DNA of 64,000 nt from Nitrincola alkalisediminis (lineage in GTDB: Bacteria > Pseudomonadota > Gammaproteobacteria > Pseudomonadales > Balneatricaceae), in assembly GCF_009821115.1 (NCBI RefSeq), contig NZ_VYTY01000001.1, positions 124,001 through 188,000 on the forward strand. The letters run 5' to 3'. This document shows, piece by piece, positions 56,708 to 63,739 of the stretch. Positions within the stretch are counted from its first letter, which is position 1; each line of letters opens with the position of its first letter. Both the position numbers and the translations under genes were made by a program. The notes beneath the pieces were generated by a model, which did not search any database, had not been told where the DNA came from, and saw only the letters and a program-made list of their open reading frames with translations.

Positions 56708-56869
56708 CTATTTAAGCCCGGCTTGCTTCAAGATACTGGCAACAGTTTTGGATGGTAGATCTTTTTTAGGGTGAGGCAAGGTTACCTTGCCTGCTTTTAA
56801 GGGGTGCTTCAACTTGTGTATGTACCACCCATCGTTTTCTAGCATCTTCAGTAGATCACGACTGTTCAT
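56708..56869 (-). CDS. hicA: HicA toxin with deleted catalytic segment
   Basis: A 53-residue HicA-type protein. The N-terminus (MNSRDLLKMLENDGW) and C-terminus (HPLKAGKVTLPHPKKDLPSKTVASILKQAGLK) align cleanly with HicA. Between them, canonical toxins read about GWYLVRVKGSHHHFKHP; here it reads GWYIHKLKHP. Seven residues are missing, including the GSH(H) motif with the catalytic histidine. The frame is intact, so this is an in-frame loss of about 21 bases. mRNA cleavage is therefore unlikely. I start it at ATG 56869, as family members begin M(K/N)S. A strong promoter lies just upstream. Confidence 0.88.
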   Translation of the reverse strand: MNSRDLLKMLENDGWYIHKLKHPLKAGKVTLPHPKKDLPSKTVASILKQAGLK

Positions 56870-57179
56870 CAGTCTGTCCTCTGTAGATGCACTAAGTGAA
56901 AAATACACATGGTACACACTCTTGTCAATAATTTATGTGTATGGTGTGTAGTCAGCGGCATGTTGAATACCAATATTGTTATCTACGTAATCAAGCGATG
57001 ACCAGTTGAAGTTTTGGCTGTATTTAACCGCCATGCCGGACAGATGTGTATCAGCTCAAGCACTCTGGCCGAGCTCATGAAGTTACTATGTGTAATGAGT
57101 TGATAGTGTCAATGCTGTCACCTTTTTCCGGTTTTCACCTGAAAAAATTACGCTCTAATGAAGAAGTCTTCATTTTGCG
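56870..57179. other. 310-base gap between hicA and the FAD oxidoreductase gene
   Basis: It contains the hicAB promoter and operator. Beyond them a 33-codon minus-strand frame at 56933-57034 encodes a hydrophilic peptide (MAVKYSQNFNWSSLDYVD...) with no ribosome site. The peptide reads like the tail of a larger protein but I cannot identify it. The rest is featureless. Confidence 0.5.
56900..56928 (-). promoter_or_regulatory. Sigma70 promoter of hicAB with repeat-rich operator region
   Basis: On the minus strand a consensus -35 TTGACA (56928-56923) and a -10 TATTTT (56905-56900) are 17 bases apart. The spacer holds GTGTGTACCATGTG, and the bases just upstream of the -35 hold ACACACCATACACA, giving repeated ACCAT and a TACACA/TGTGTA inverted pair. 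This is a likely HicB operator. Confidence 0.75.
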
Positions 57180-58481
57180 TTATCTTCTTCCTATTCTATA
57201 CGCATCAAGCTGTTGGGTGATCTTACCCAGTGTGCAGATGATGGATCTGAAGTTATCTTTGCCATAGACGGTTTTACGTGGGACTGAACTCATCGCATCC
57301 CATGCTTTTGAGCCTTTGTCCATGCCGTCGGCAATAACTTGAGCAATAACATGACTTGGGGTTACGCCAAATCCCGAGTAGCCCTGAACAAAGAATACAT
57401 TGCCGTGTTCAGTCAACGTACCAATCTGCGGAAAAAAGTTAAGCGTGCACTCCATAGGGCCACCCCAGGCAAGATCAAGTTTTACATTTTTCAGGTATGG
57501 GAATACGCCTATCAACTTCGTATGCAGAAAAGCCTTCAAATCGTTCGGAACATATTCCAAAAGTAAGCCGCAGGTTCCGTACAACAGACGATTTTCGTTG
57601 GTTACGCGGTAGTAATCAATGATCGGTGAAATATCACTGAAAGCGCCTCGAATAGCGCTTATTTGATTGATCAGCTCCTCTGGTAGGGGTTCGGTCACTG
57701 AGTTGAAGGCATAGACATTAATGGTGGTTTTGTGCAGTTCTGGTTCTAATTTATCTAGGAAAGCACCACAAGCCCAAAGCATCTTATTTGCTTTTACTGA
57801 GCCTTTAGCTGTTCGTACGGTAATCTGTTTTCCGTATCTTACTTCGAGAGCCGGGGTGTTCTCGTAGATTCTTCCACCATGTACCTCTGTAAAGGCTTTA
57901 GCTGCACCGAGCAACAGGTTCAGAACATGCACATGGCCGTTACCCATATGTTTTAGGCCGCAGGTGTATTTATCTGAACCAACGATTTCATGAACCTCGC
58001 GGCCTTCAAGGTAAGTGATTTCTTGATCAGGGTTCAGTTGTGAAAAGATCCGTTGCCAAGACTGCAGTGTTTTTGCTTGACGTTTGTTCCAGCCCATGTA
58101 GCCGTATCCGTGCTGGAAGTCTGCATCAATATTGTATTTTTCAATACGCCGTTTGATGATGGAGGCACCAATATCACTGATCTTAAGTATGGCTTCAAGT
58201 CCATCAGGTCCTACATCTCGGGCAATTTTATCTAAATCGTGTCCAATACCCGCCATTACATGGCCACCATTTCGGCCTGATCCGCCAAAGCCTAGATAAT
58301 TGTTTTCCAATACAACCACGTCTTTGATACCGCGTTCAGCCAGTTCTAAGGCTGTGTTTATGCCAGTAAATCCACCGCCAATAATAACGACATCTGCTTC
58401 AATATCCCCTTCTAGATCAGGATAGTGCAGATCATATTTGCGAGTCATTGTGTAATAGGTCGATGGGTTTTCAAGAGTCAT
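57180..58481 (-). CDS. FAD-dependent amine oxidoreductase (DAO family, PuuB-like)
   Basis: A 433-residue flavoprotein of the D-amino-acid oxidase superfamily. The FAD-binding motif is VVIIGGGFTGINTALELAERG (GxGxxG at ~39-44), followed by VLENNYLGFGGSGRNGGHV, the pattern seen in gamma-glutamylputrescine oxidase and related enzymes. The C-terminal FAD segment is FFVQGYSGFGVTPSHVIAQ. Substrate is a primary or secondary amine, not determined. The start at ATG 58481 has GGAGT 6 bases upstream. The upstream SnoaL-like gene and the LuxR-type regulator are on the same strand and likely linked in function. Confidence 0.85.
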   Translation of the reverse strand: MTLENPSTYYTMTRKYDLHYPDLEGDIEADVVIIGGGFTGINTALELAERGIKDVVVLENNYLGFGGSGRNGGHVMAGIGHDLDKIARDVGPDGLEAILKISDIGASIIKRRIEKYNIDADFQHGYGYMGWNKRQAKTLQSWQRIFSQLNPDQEITYLEGREVHEIVGSDKYTCGLKHMGNGHVHVLNLLLGAAKAFTEVHGGRIYENTPALEVRYGKQITVRTAKGSVKANKMLWACGAFLDKLEPELHKTTINVYAFNSVTEPLPEELINQISAIRGAFSDISPIIDYYRVTNENRLLYGTCGLLLEYVPNDLKAFLHTKLIGVFPYLKNVKLDLAWGGPMECTLNFFPQIGTLTEHGNVFFVQGYSGFGVTPSHVIAQVIADGMDKGSKAWDAMSSVPRKTVYGKDNFRSIICTLGKITQQLDAYRIGRR

Positions 58482-58581
58482 AATTACTCCAATCAATTTT
58501 ATTATTATCGTATCTAGTAGTTGCAGGACTTCCTGCAATTATTATGGGATGAGAGGCAAGTGATCACTTGCCTTTTCAAAA

Positions 58582-58950
58582 TTACGCTTCGAAACGACCT
58601 ATACCGTACATATCTGAAGTTACTTTCCACTGGTCATTGATTTTCTGCCAGACTGTAAGTGATCTGAACTCGATAGGGCCTTCTTCACTTGGACAGCTCC
58701 ACTGTAGCCAGGTTGTAACGACTGAATCACTGAGCTCTTGAACCTCGGTAGCCGAGATTGTCAGGTTTGGAGTCTGCTTAATAACGTAATCAAGCACATC
58801 ACGAATTGCAGCCTCGCCATTAGCAATAGCGGGAGCAGACTCACCACAGATCATCGCATTTGGTGAGAAACATTCAGCTTGTAGTCTATCGACATCGCCT
58901 GCTCGAAACAGGGATTGAAGTCTGTTTACTGCATTTTCAATATTGATCAT
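58582..58950 (-). CDS. SnoaL/NTF2-like protein
   Basis: A 122-residue single-domain protein with the alpha+beta cone fold pattern of SnoaL-like/DUF4440 proteins: MINIENAVNRLQSLFRAGDVDRLQAECFSPNAMICGE, then EAAIRDVLDYVIKQTPNLTI, and the closing strands EFRSLTVWQKINDQWKVTSDMYG. These proteins bind small ligands or act as isomerases or hydrolases. Start ATG 58950 has GAGG 7 bases upstream. It lies 100 bases ahead of the oxidoreductase gene and is probably co-expressed with it. Confidence 0.75.
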   Translation of the reverse strand: MINIENAVNRLQSLFRAGDVDRLQAECFSPNAMICGESAPAIANGEAAIRDVLDYVIKQTPNLTISATEVQELSDSVVTTWLQWSCPSEEGPIEFRSLTVWQKINDQWKVTSDMYGIGRFEA

Positions 58951-59035
58951 TAGGGACCTCATTGTTTGGGATCAAGTTTTGATGCCCTTATATTGAGATC
59001 TATGGTGTTTAATGTGTATCCCCCAGCTGTGTTAC

Positions 59036-59060
59036 GCCTCCCCCCTAATTGTGGGGGGGC
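59036..59060. terminator. Hairpin after the LuxR-type gene
   Basis: GCCTCCCC at 59036-59043 pairs with GGGGGGGC at 59053-59060 (one G-T pair) around a 9-base loop, directly behind the regulator's stop codon. No T run follows in the minus direction, so termination is uncertain. Confidence 0.45.
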
Positions 59061-59906
59061 TTATAAATAACCGGAGAGTGGATCCAGTGAGTTTTCGGGG
59101 TTATACGTTTTGAGTGAGTCTATGAATAGATTGAAAAGTTCTGCTTGGGATGTGATATCTAGTTTTTGGTAGATATTTTTTTTATAGCCCTTGACTGTTT
59201 CAGTACTCAGTCTAAGTTTGAGCGCTTGGGCTTTTACGGAGTGGCCTTCAAGGGAAAGCCTCGCTACTTCTCTTTCTCGCGGGGTCAAAAGAGAAGCTCC
59301 AAAATTTTCCAATGCATCATCTAAACGAGGCCCTAGCGATGTTGCTTCTGATAAAGGGTATTGCTGCTTAATGCTCCACCATTTTTTGATCACGGTTTCG
59401 AGAATTGAAAAGCAGCTGAAAAAGGAGTTGAATGCCCAAGCTTCATAATTTTTTTCTGTATCAACTCGGCAAACTGATACTATTGCTGATACATCCTCAG
59501 ACAGTTGGAAAATTGCACACATTTCATCATGTACAGCGATTTTCTCGTAAAAAATATGGTAGAACTGAGTTTCATTAAAATTATCGGGTACGATATCCTG
59601 TAGGGAAAAAACACCTTCAGATCCATTCTTCGAAAGGTGGTAGAAGGGATCTAGCAGATAGGCTCCATCTCGGTAAGGTAGTGAAAGAGACTTCCATTCT
59701 CGTTCACTCATTTGGCGTTTAAGAGGCCAATAGGGCTTGTTGCTTTTATAGAAAAGTATCAGAGTGCTTATCTTGCTATCAAGTAGTGACGCCAGCTGAT
59801 GTATAAGATTACTAATTGACTCGTCTGAGAAACCGAATTTTAAAACGTCGGAGATGGCATCATTCCATGGTTTCAGCTTAATTTGACGCATATCTACCCT
59901 ATACAT
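59061..59906 (-). CDS. LuxR-type transcriptional regulator
   Basis: A 281-residue regulator with a C-terminal LuxR/FixJ-type helix-turn-helix (residues ~215-275: LLTPREREVARLSLEGHSVKAQALKLRLSTETVKGYKKNIYQKL). The N-terminal ~200 residues resemble a GAF-like sensor with aromatic and acidic residues, but they lack the acyl-homoserine-lactone pocket signature (W..Y.....Y..D..V), so an AHL ligand is unlikely. It lies upstream of the SnoaL-like and FAD oxidoreductase genes in the same direction and is a plausible regulator of them. ATG 59891 is an alternative start. Confidence 0.85.
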   Translation of the reverse strand: MYRVDMRQIKLKPWNDAISDVLKFGFSDESISNLIHQLASLLDSKISTLILFYKSNKPYWPLKRQMSEREWKSLSLPYRDGAYLLDPFYHLSKNGSEGVFSLQDIVPDNFNETQFYHIFYEKIAVHDEMCAIFQLSEDVSAIVSVCRVDTEKNYEAWAFNSFFSCFSILETVIKKWWSIKQQYPLSEATSLGPRLDDALENFGASLLTPREREVARLSLEGHSVKAQALKLRLSTETVKGYKKNIYQKLDITSQAELFNLFIDSLKTYNPENSLDPLSGYL

Positions 59907-60265
59907 GTTTCTGCTCTAGCCTCATATACAAGAACCCACGTATTTTGAACAAGCCAGCTTCAGCTAGGCGTAAAAATGATTGATGGCAGGTGCTTAAAAT
60001 TGTCCCAGCTGCACTATTTAAAAGAGCTTAATTGTTTTTTATTAAAATCTCAAACTGTGAGAAATGTTGGGGGTGGTGCTGCATATATCCTAGACACCGA
60101 ATAGGCAACGCTTGTGGACCATATAATTGAGCGATGTTATACGGTTGTAGAATTGTAATGTCAGCAATGAAAACATTAAGCCCTTGACCTGTCTATCACT
60201 TGATACTTCAAAGTGAGTTTCTGGTGGTGTGGTGCTGCCAGATATTGAGCTTAGGAGGTTTTCAA
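59907..60265. other. 359-base gap between the LuxR-type gene and the MerR locus
   Basis: No gene is supportable. The left part should hold the LuxR-type gene's promoter and the right part the MerR-locus promoter. TTGACC at 60184-60189 is a possible -35 element. TCACTT at 60196-60201 and AAGTGA at 60211-60216 form a dyad with a 9-base centre that may be an operator. A good ribosome site (AGGAGG) precedes the 59-residue gene. Confidence 0.5.
60196..60216. promoter_or_regulatory. Candidate operator dyad upstream of the MerR locus
   Basis: TCACTT and AAGTGA are inverted halves around a 9-base centre, placed just downstream of TTGACC (60184-60189). MerR proteins bind dyads in promoter spacers, but the expected -10 at 19-20 bases is poor here, so this is tentative. 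Confidence 0.3.
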
Positions 60266-60445
60266 ATGAACGTTGATCAATGGGTAGAAGTATTCCGCGA
60301 AACAGGGCTGGATGAAGAAATGATGCATCGGTGGCATCGTGAGTTTGAGCATCGCTATCCGAAGGAGCATGAGTCTTTCTTGAAGTGGCTCAATTTGTCA
60401 TCCGACGCTATCCTAGCGATCAGGAAAGAGTCGCAAGGTCATTAA
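60266..60445 (+). CDS. Small standalone copy of the MerR C-terminal domain
   Basis: A 59-residue protein starting at ATG 60266 behind a consensus AGGAGG. Its sequence (QWVEVFRETGLDEEMMHRWHREFEHRYPKEH...) aligns with the last ~55 residues of the MerR-family protein encoded next (QWVSLLASTGMTDDGMSQWHAEFEKSFPEAH...). About 21 of 52 aligned residues are identical, including the WH.EFE and P..H..FL motifs. It has no DNA-binding part. It could be the ligand or partner module acting in trans, an anti-regulator or a competing dimer partner. The MerR gene follows after a hairpin. Confidence 0.8.
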   Translation: MNVDQWVEVFRETGLDEEMMHRWHREFEHRYPKEHESFLKWLNLSSDAILAIRKESQGH

Positions 60446-60451
60446 TGAACC

Positions 60452-60483
60452 GGGAATCCCAGTGGATAGGCGCTGGGATTCCC
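60452..60483 (+). terminator. Attenuator-like hairpin between the small gene and the MerR gene
   Basis: GGGAATCCCAG at 60452-60462 pairs perfectly with CTGGGATTCCC at 60473-60483 around a 10-base loop, followed by TTTC. It sits between the two genes and could reduce read-through into the regulator or stabilise the small gene's transcript. Confidence 0.65.
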
Positions 60484-60501
60484 TTTCAAGGAAGTATTGC
60501 C

Positions 60502-61020
60502 ATGTACACAGTAGGGCAACTCGCCAAAATGTTTGGTCTTTCGCGTAGCACGCTTCTTTATTACGATGAGGTGGGAATTCTTTCGCCGTCAGCACGCAGT
60601 GCATCCAACTACCGTCTCTATTCAGATGACGATGTTCGACGAATGGAAAGAATAAAAATCTATCGTGAAGCTGGGCTTTCTTTGGAGGCCATCGGTGGAT
60701 TGTTGTGTGAGGATGGCGATGCGGTTCCTGCGGTACTGGAGCGCCATCTCCAAGAATTGAGTTGTGAAATTGCAAAGCTGCGACATCAACAACATCTTAT
60801 AGGCGATCTGTTAGGTAACGCAGAGTTATTGCGAGGAAGCCGCTCATTAACAAAGGAGCAATGGGTGTCATTGCTAGCCTCGACAGGAATGACTGACGAT
60901 GGAATGAGTCAGTGGCATGCAGAGTTTGAAAAGAGCTTCCCTGAGGCACACCAAGACTTTCTTGAATCCTTGGGGATCGCGGATGAGGAAATTGTTCGGA
61001 TCCGCAAGCTTTCTTTTTAG
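60502..61020 (+). CDS. MerR-family transcriptional regulator with C-terminal accessory domain
   Basis: A 172-residue regulator. Residues 1-70 are the MerR winged helix (YTVGQLAKMFGLSRSTLLYYDEVGILSPSARSASNYRLYSDDDV), then the dimerisation helix (~75-110, EIAKLRHQQHLIGDLL). A C-terminal ~55-residue domain (LTKEQWVSLLASTGMTDDGMSQWHAEFEKSFPEAHQDFLESLGI) follows that is duplicated as the separate small protein just upstream. No metal-binding cysteines are seen, so a metal sensor is unlikely. The start at ATG 60502 has AAGGAAG upstream; ATG 60445 overlaps the previous stop but adds residues without family match. Confidence 0.88.
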   Translation: MYTVGQLAKMFGLSRSTLLYYDEVGILSPSARSASNYRLYSDDDVRRMERIKIYREAGLSLEAIGGLLCEDGDAVPAVLERHLQELSCEIAKLRHQQHLIGDLLGNAELLRGSRSLTKEQWVSLLASTGMTDDGMSQWHAEFEKSFPEAHQDFLESLGIADEEIVRIRKLSF

Positions 61021-61213
61021 TTTTTGTGCACTGAATAGGGTAGTCACTGGGTTCAGGATGACAAGGTTCAATCATGCCTTTCCACGTGAAGACTATATAC
61101 TGAGTTGCTAATGTTTTTTTGTGGGCTACCTGCATAACGCATAGATTACAATATATCATCGCTTACAGTTATTACTAAGATCATCAACGAGTATGTTTGA
61201 TTGGGAGCCGGCC

Positions 61214-62011
61214 ATGACATGCAGCACACAGGTTTTGTATATTTCCCATGGCGGAGGGCCTTTACCTTTGCTGGGCGATGCCAGTCATCAGGCGATGATT
61301 GATAGCTTAAAAGACCTGGCTCAACGTATAAAACGGCCTAAAGCCATCTTAGTGGTGAGTGCGCATTGGGAGGCCGCAACTCCAACCTTGACATCATCAG
61401 AGCATCCATCATTACTGTACGATTATTATGGGTTTCCTGAAGAAGCTTACCATATACAGTACCCCTGTCCTGGGGCCAATGATTTGGCTGTACAGATACA
61501 AAGCGCATTGGCCGACGCTCAGATTCATGTTGAACTAGACAGTCGCCGTGGCTTGGACCATGGTGTGTTTGTGCCTTTAAAAATCATGTACCCTGAGGCT
61601 GACATTCCTTGCTTGCAGTTGTCTTTGCTGAAAGGGTTGGATGCAAAACAGCACATTGAGTTGGGTCGGGCATTAACATCACTGGAGATTGATGATTTGT
61701 TGATCTTAGGCTCAGGATTTTCATTTCACAATATGAGTGCTTTTTTTGCTCAAGAGACGGCTGACATTAAAATGAGGAATGAGGCATTTGAAGCTTGGTT
61801 GATTGACACCTGTTCGAATAGGGCGTTGGCAGAAGTCGATCGAGAGCAGCGGCTGATTGAATGGGATAAAGCCCCTTACGCACGTTTTTGTCATCCGAGA
61901 GAGGAGCATTTATTGCCTTTGCATGTATGCTACGGAGCGGCTGGACGCCCTTGTGAGGACGTCATTGAGGTTAGAATCCTAAATAAAAAAGCCAGTTTCT
62001 ATCTGTTTTAG
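61214..62011 (+). CDS. ygiD: Class III extradiol dioxygenase (4,5-DOPA dioxygenase type)
   Basis: A 265-residue LigB-type ring-cleavage enzyme using non-haem iron. Iron-ligand motifs are YISHGGGPLPLLGD (His in the first motif), SAHWEAATPTL and LDHGVFVPLK, with the conserved GSGFSFHNMSAFF near the middle. E. coli YgiD opens DOPA at the 4,5 position; the natural substrate in most bacteria is unknown. I start it at ATG 61214, which has GGGAG 7 bases upstream, rather than the in-frame ATG 61193. Confidence 0.9.
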   Translation: MTCSTQVLYISHGGGPLPLLGDASHQAMIDSLKDLAQRIKRPKAILVVSAHWEAATPTLTSSEHPSLLYDYYGFPEEAYHIQYPCPGANDLAVQIQSALADAQIHVELDSRRGLDHGVFVPLKIMYPEADIPCLQLSLLKGLDAKQHIELGRALTSLEIDDLLILGSGFSFHNMSAFFAQETADIKMRNEAFEAWLIDTCSNRALAEVDREQRLIEWDKAPYARFCHPREEHLLPLHVCYGAAGRPCEDVIEVRILNKKASFYLF

Positions 62012-62096
62012 ATCTACGCATCGATTAAGTGTCTTTGGTTTGTGCGTTTGCCATCAGAGTTCTTTTTATTAGGATTGTTTAGGACAGAAAGAAGGC

Positions 62097-62648
62097 TCAA
62101 CAGGTTCGAATAACGCGTGCTGGATTGCCTGCCAGCACGACATTATCGCCAAAGCTCTTGGTGACGACCGCTCCAGAGGCCACCACCACATTGTCACCTA
62201 AATGCACACCTGGATTGAGGGTTGCATGCCCTCCGATCCAGCAATTATGGCCAATATGAATCGGTTTGGCGTACTCGATTCCCTGTGCTCTTTCGGTTGG
62301 ATCAATCGGATGAGTGGCCGTGTAAATACCAACTTGAGGGGCAATCAGGCAATTATCGCCAATACGCACCTCAGCCACATCAAGAATGACACAACCAAAA
62401 TTGGCGTAAAAGTTTTCACCCACGTGAATATTGATTCCATAATCGCAGTTAAAGGACGACTCAATATAGACGTTTTTCCCCGTTGAACCGAACAAAGACT
62501 TTAAGATTGCCGTACGTTGCTTTCGATGTGCCATACTGGTTTGATTTAGCCTTTCGGTCTTCAAACGCGCTTCAAGTCGAAGCGCCACCAATTCTGAATC
62601 AAAGGGGTTAAAGTGCAAACCGGCGAGCATTTTTTCTTTTTCGGTCAT
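62097..62648 (-). CDS. maa: Maltose/galactoside O-acetyltransferase (left-handed beta-helix)
   Basis: The 183-residue hexapeptide-repeat acetyltransferase has the N-terminal helix (MTEKEKMLAGLHFNPFDSELVALR) and the beta-helix repeats with FNCDYGINIHVGENFYANFGCVILDVA and the catalytic His region YTATHPIDPTERAQG. It ends VVASGAVVTKSFGDNVVLAGNPARVIR. It acetylates sugars with acetyl-CoA, possibly as detoxification of non-metabolised sugars. Monocistronic, convergent with ygiD. Confidence 0.92.
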   Translation of the reverse strand: MTEKEKMLAGLHFNPFDSELVALRLEARLKTERLNQTSMAHRKQRTAILKSLFGSTGKNVYIESSFNCDYGINIHVGENFYANFGCVILDVAEVRIGDNCLIAPQVGIYTATHPIDPTERAQGIEYAKPIHIGHNCWIGGHATLNPGVHLGDNVVVASGAVVTKSFGDNVVLAGNPARVIRTC

Positions 62649-62821
62649 GGGGTAGGGCTTCTCATTCTCTTTTTAACGTTCGAGCGTTAGGGTTGGTGGT
62701 ATGAAGTGTAATCTTTGATTAGGATGTGAGTTAACGCAGACGTATGTCGGTTGATCATCACATGGAGATTAACAGATAGCGTACAGGTCATGCGAGATCT
62801 TTATCACGTTCAGGAGACAGT

Positions 62822-63667
62822 GTGAAAAAATCCATATTAATAACGGGTTGTTCAACAGGAATCGGCCTTTATTGCGCGTTGAAATTAAACGCGTCCGGCT
62901 ACCAAGTCATTGCAACGGCACGTAAAGAAGAAGATGTTCAAGCCCTTCAAGCGCAAGGATTAGAGTCCTTTGTTCTGGATTTGGCCTCGTCAGAATCTAT
63001 TCATGCAGGTGTTGAACGAACATTGGCGCTCACAAATGGACGTTTGGACGCCTTGTTTAACAATGGCGCATACGGTCAGCCTGGCGCGGTAGAGGATTTG
63101 AGTCGAGATGTTTTAAGAGCTCAATTTGAAACGAACCTCTTTGGTTGGGTTGAATTAACAAATGCAATCATTCCGATTATGCGCCAGCAAAAGCAGGGAC
63201 GCATTGTCATGAACTCATCGGTACTAGGATTGGTCGCCATGAAGTACCGTGGTGCTTACAATGCGTCGAAGTTTGCACTGGAGGGCATTACAGACACCTA
63301 TCGATTGGAGTTAAGTGGCAGCGGTATCGGCGTGTCTTTGATTGAACCGGGTCCAATTGTCAGTGATTTTCGCAAGAATGCCTTACGTGCATTTCAAGCG
63401 AACATCGACATAGAGTCGAGCGTTCATACAAAAGTGTATAAAAGTGTCTTGTCACGCCTTGCGTCCACAGATGAAGACTCAACTCCTTTTACATTAACGC
63501 CCGAAGCTGTCTATCATGTATTGCTTCACGCATTGGAAAGTGAGCGCCCACGCCCACGGTATTATGTGACGAAAGCCACCTACCTATTGGGTTATTTAAA
63601 ACGTATTTTACCGACGCGTTGGATGGATACTGTATTAAAAGAAGCATCCAAAAAAGAAAACCGTTAG
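62822..63667 (+). CDS. SDR-family oxidoreductase (YbbO-like)
   Basis: A 281-residue classical SDR that starts at GTG 62822 with AGGAGA just upstream. It has the nucleotide motif TGCSTGIG, NNGA in place of NNAG, SSVLGLVAMKYRGAYNASKFALEG with catalytic Ser, Tyr and Lys, and the EPGPIVSDF motif. The C-terminal part (LLGYLKRILPTRWMD) is the extension seen in YbbO-type proteins and related lipid or aldehyde reductases. Substrate unknown. Monocistronic as far as visible. Confidence 0.88.
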   Translation: MKKSILITGCSTGIGLYCALKLNASGYQVIATARKEEDVQALQAQGLESFVLDLASSESIHAGVERTLALTNGRLDALFNNGAYGQPGAVEDLSRDVLRAQFETNLFGWVELTNAIIPIMRQQKQGRIVMNSSVLGLVAMKYRGAYNASKFALEGITDTYRLELSGSGIGVSLIEPGPIVSDFRKNALRAFQANIDIESSVHTKVYKSVLSRLASTDEDSTPFTLTPEAVYHVLLHALESERPRPRYYVTKATYLLGYLKRILPTRWMDTVLKEASKKENR

Positions 63668-63739
63668 CCGGTTAAGCAACGTAAGCCCGCATCTTAAGGT
63701 TATAATTTTAACAATGATTCGGGGCGATGGGTTAGGATT

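Noticed and set aside
57046-57267. Plus-strand 73-codon frame as a gene
   Set aside because: It runs into the 3' end of the FAD oxidoreductase gene on the other strand and has no ribosome site or family resemblance.
61040-61080. Widespread dispersed repeat (GGTTCAGGATGACAAGG-like) downstream of the MerR gene
   Set aside because: Only one copy is seen in the window, so it cannot be shown to be a repeat here.
55823-62100. tRNA-Ser as the attachment site of an integrated genomic island
   Set aside because: The 3' end of the tRNA (GAATCCCTCCCTGACC) was not found repeated downstream and no integrase gene or remnant is visible. The accessory feel rests on hicAB and the oxidoreductase genes alone.
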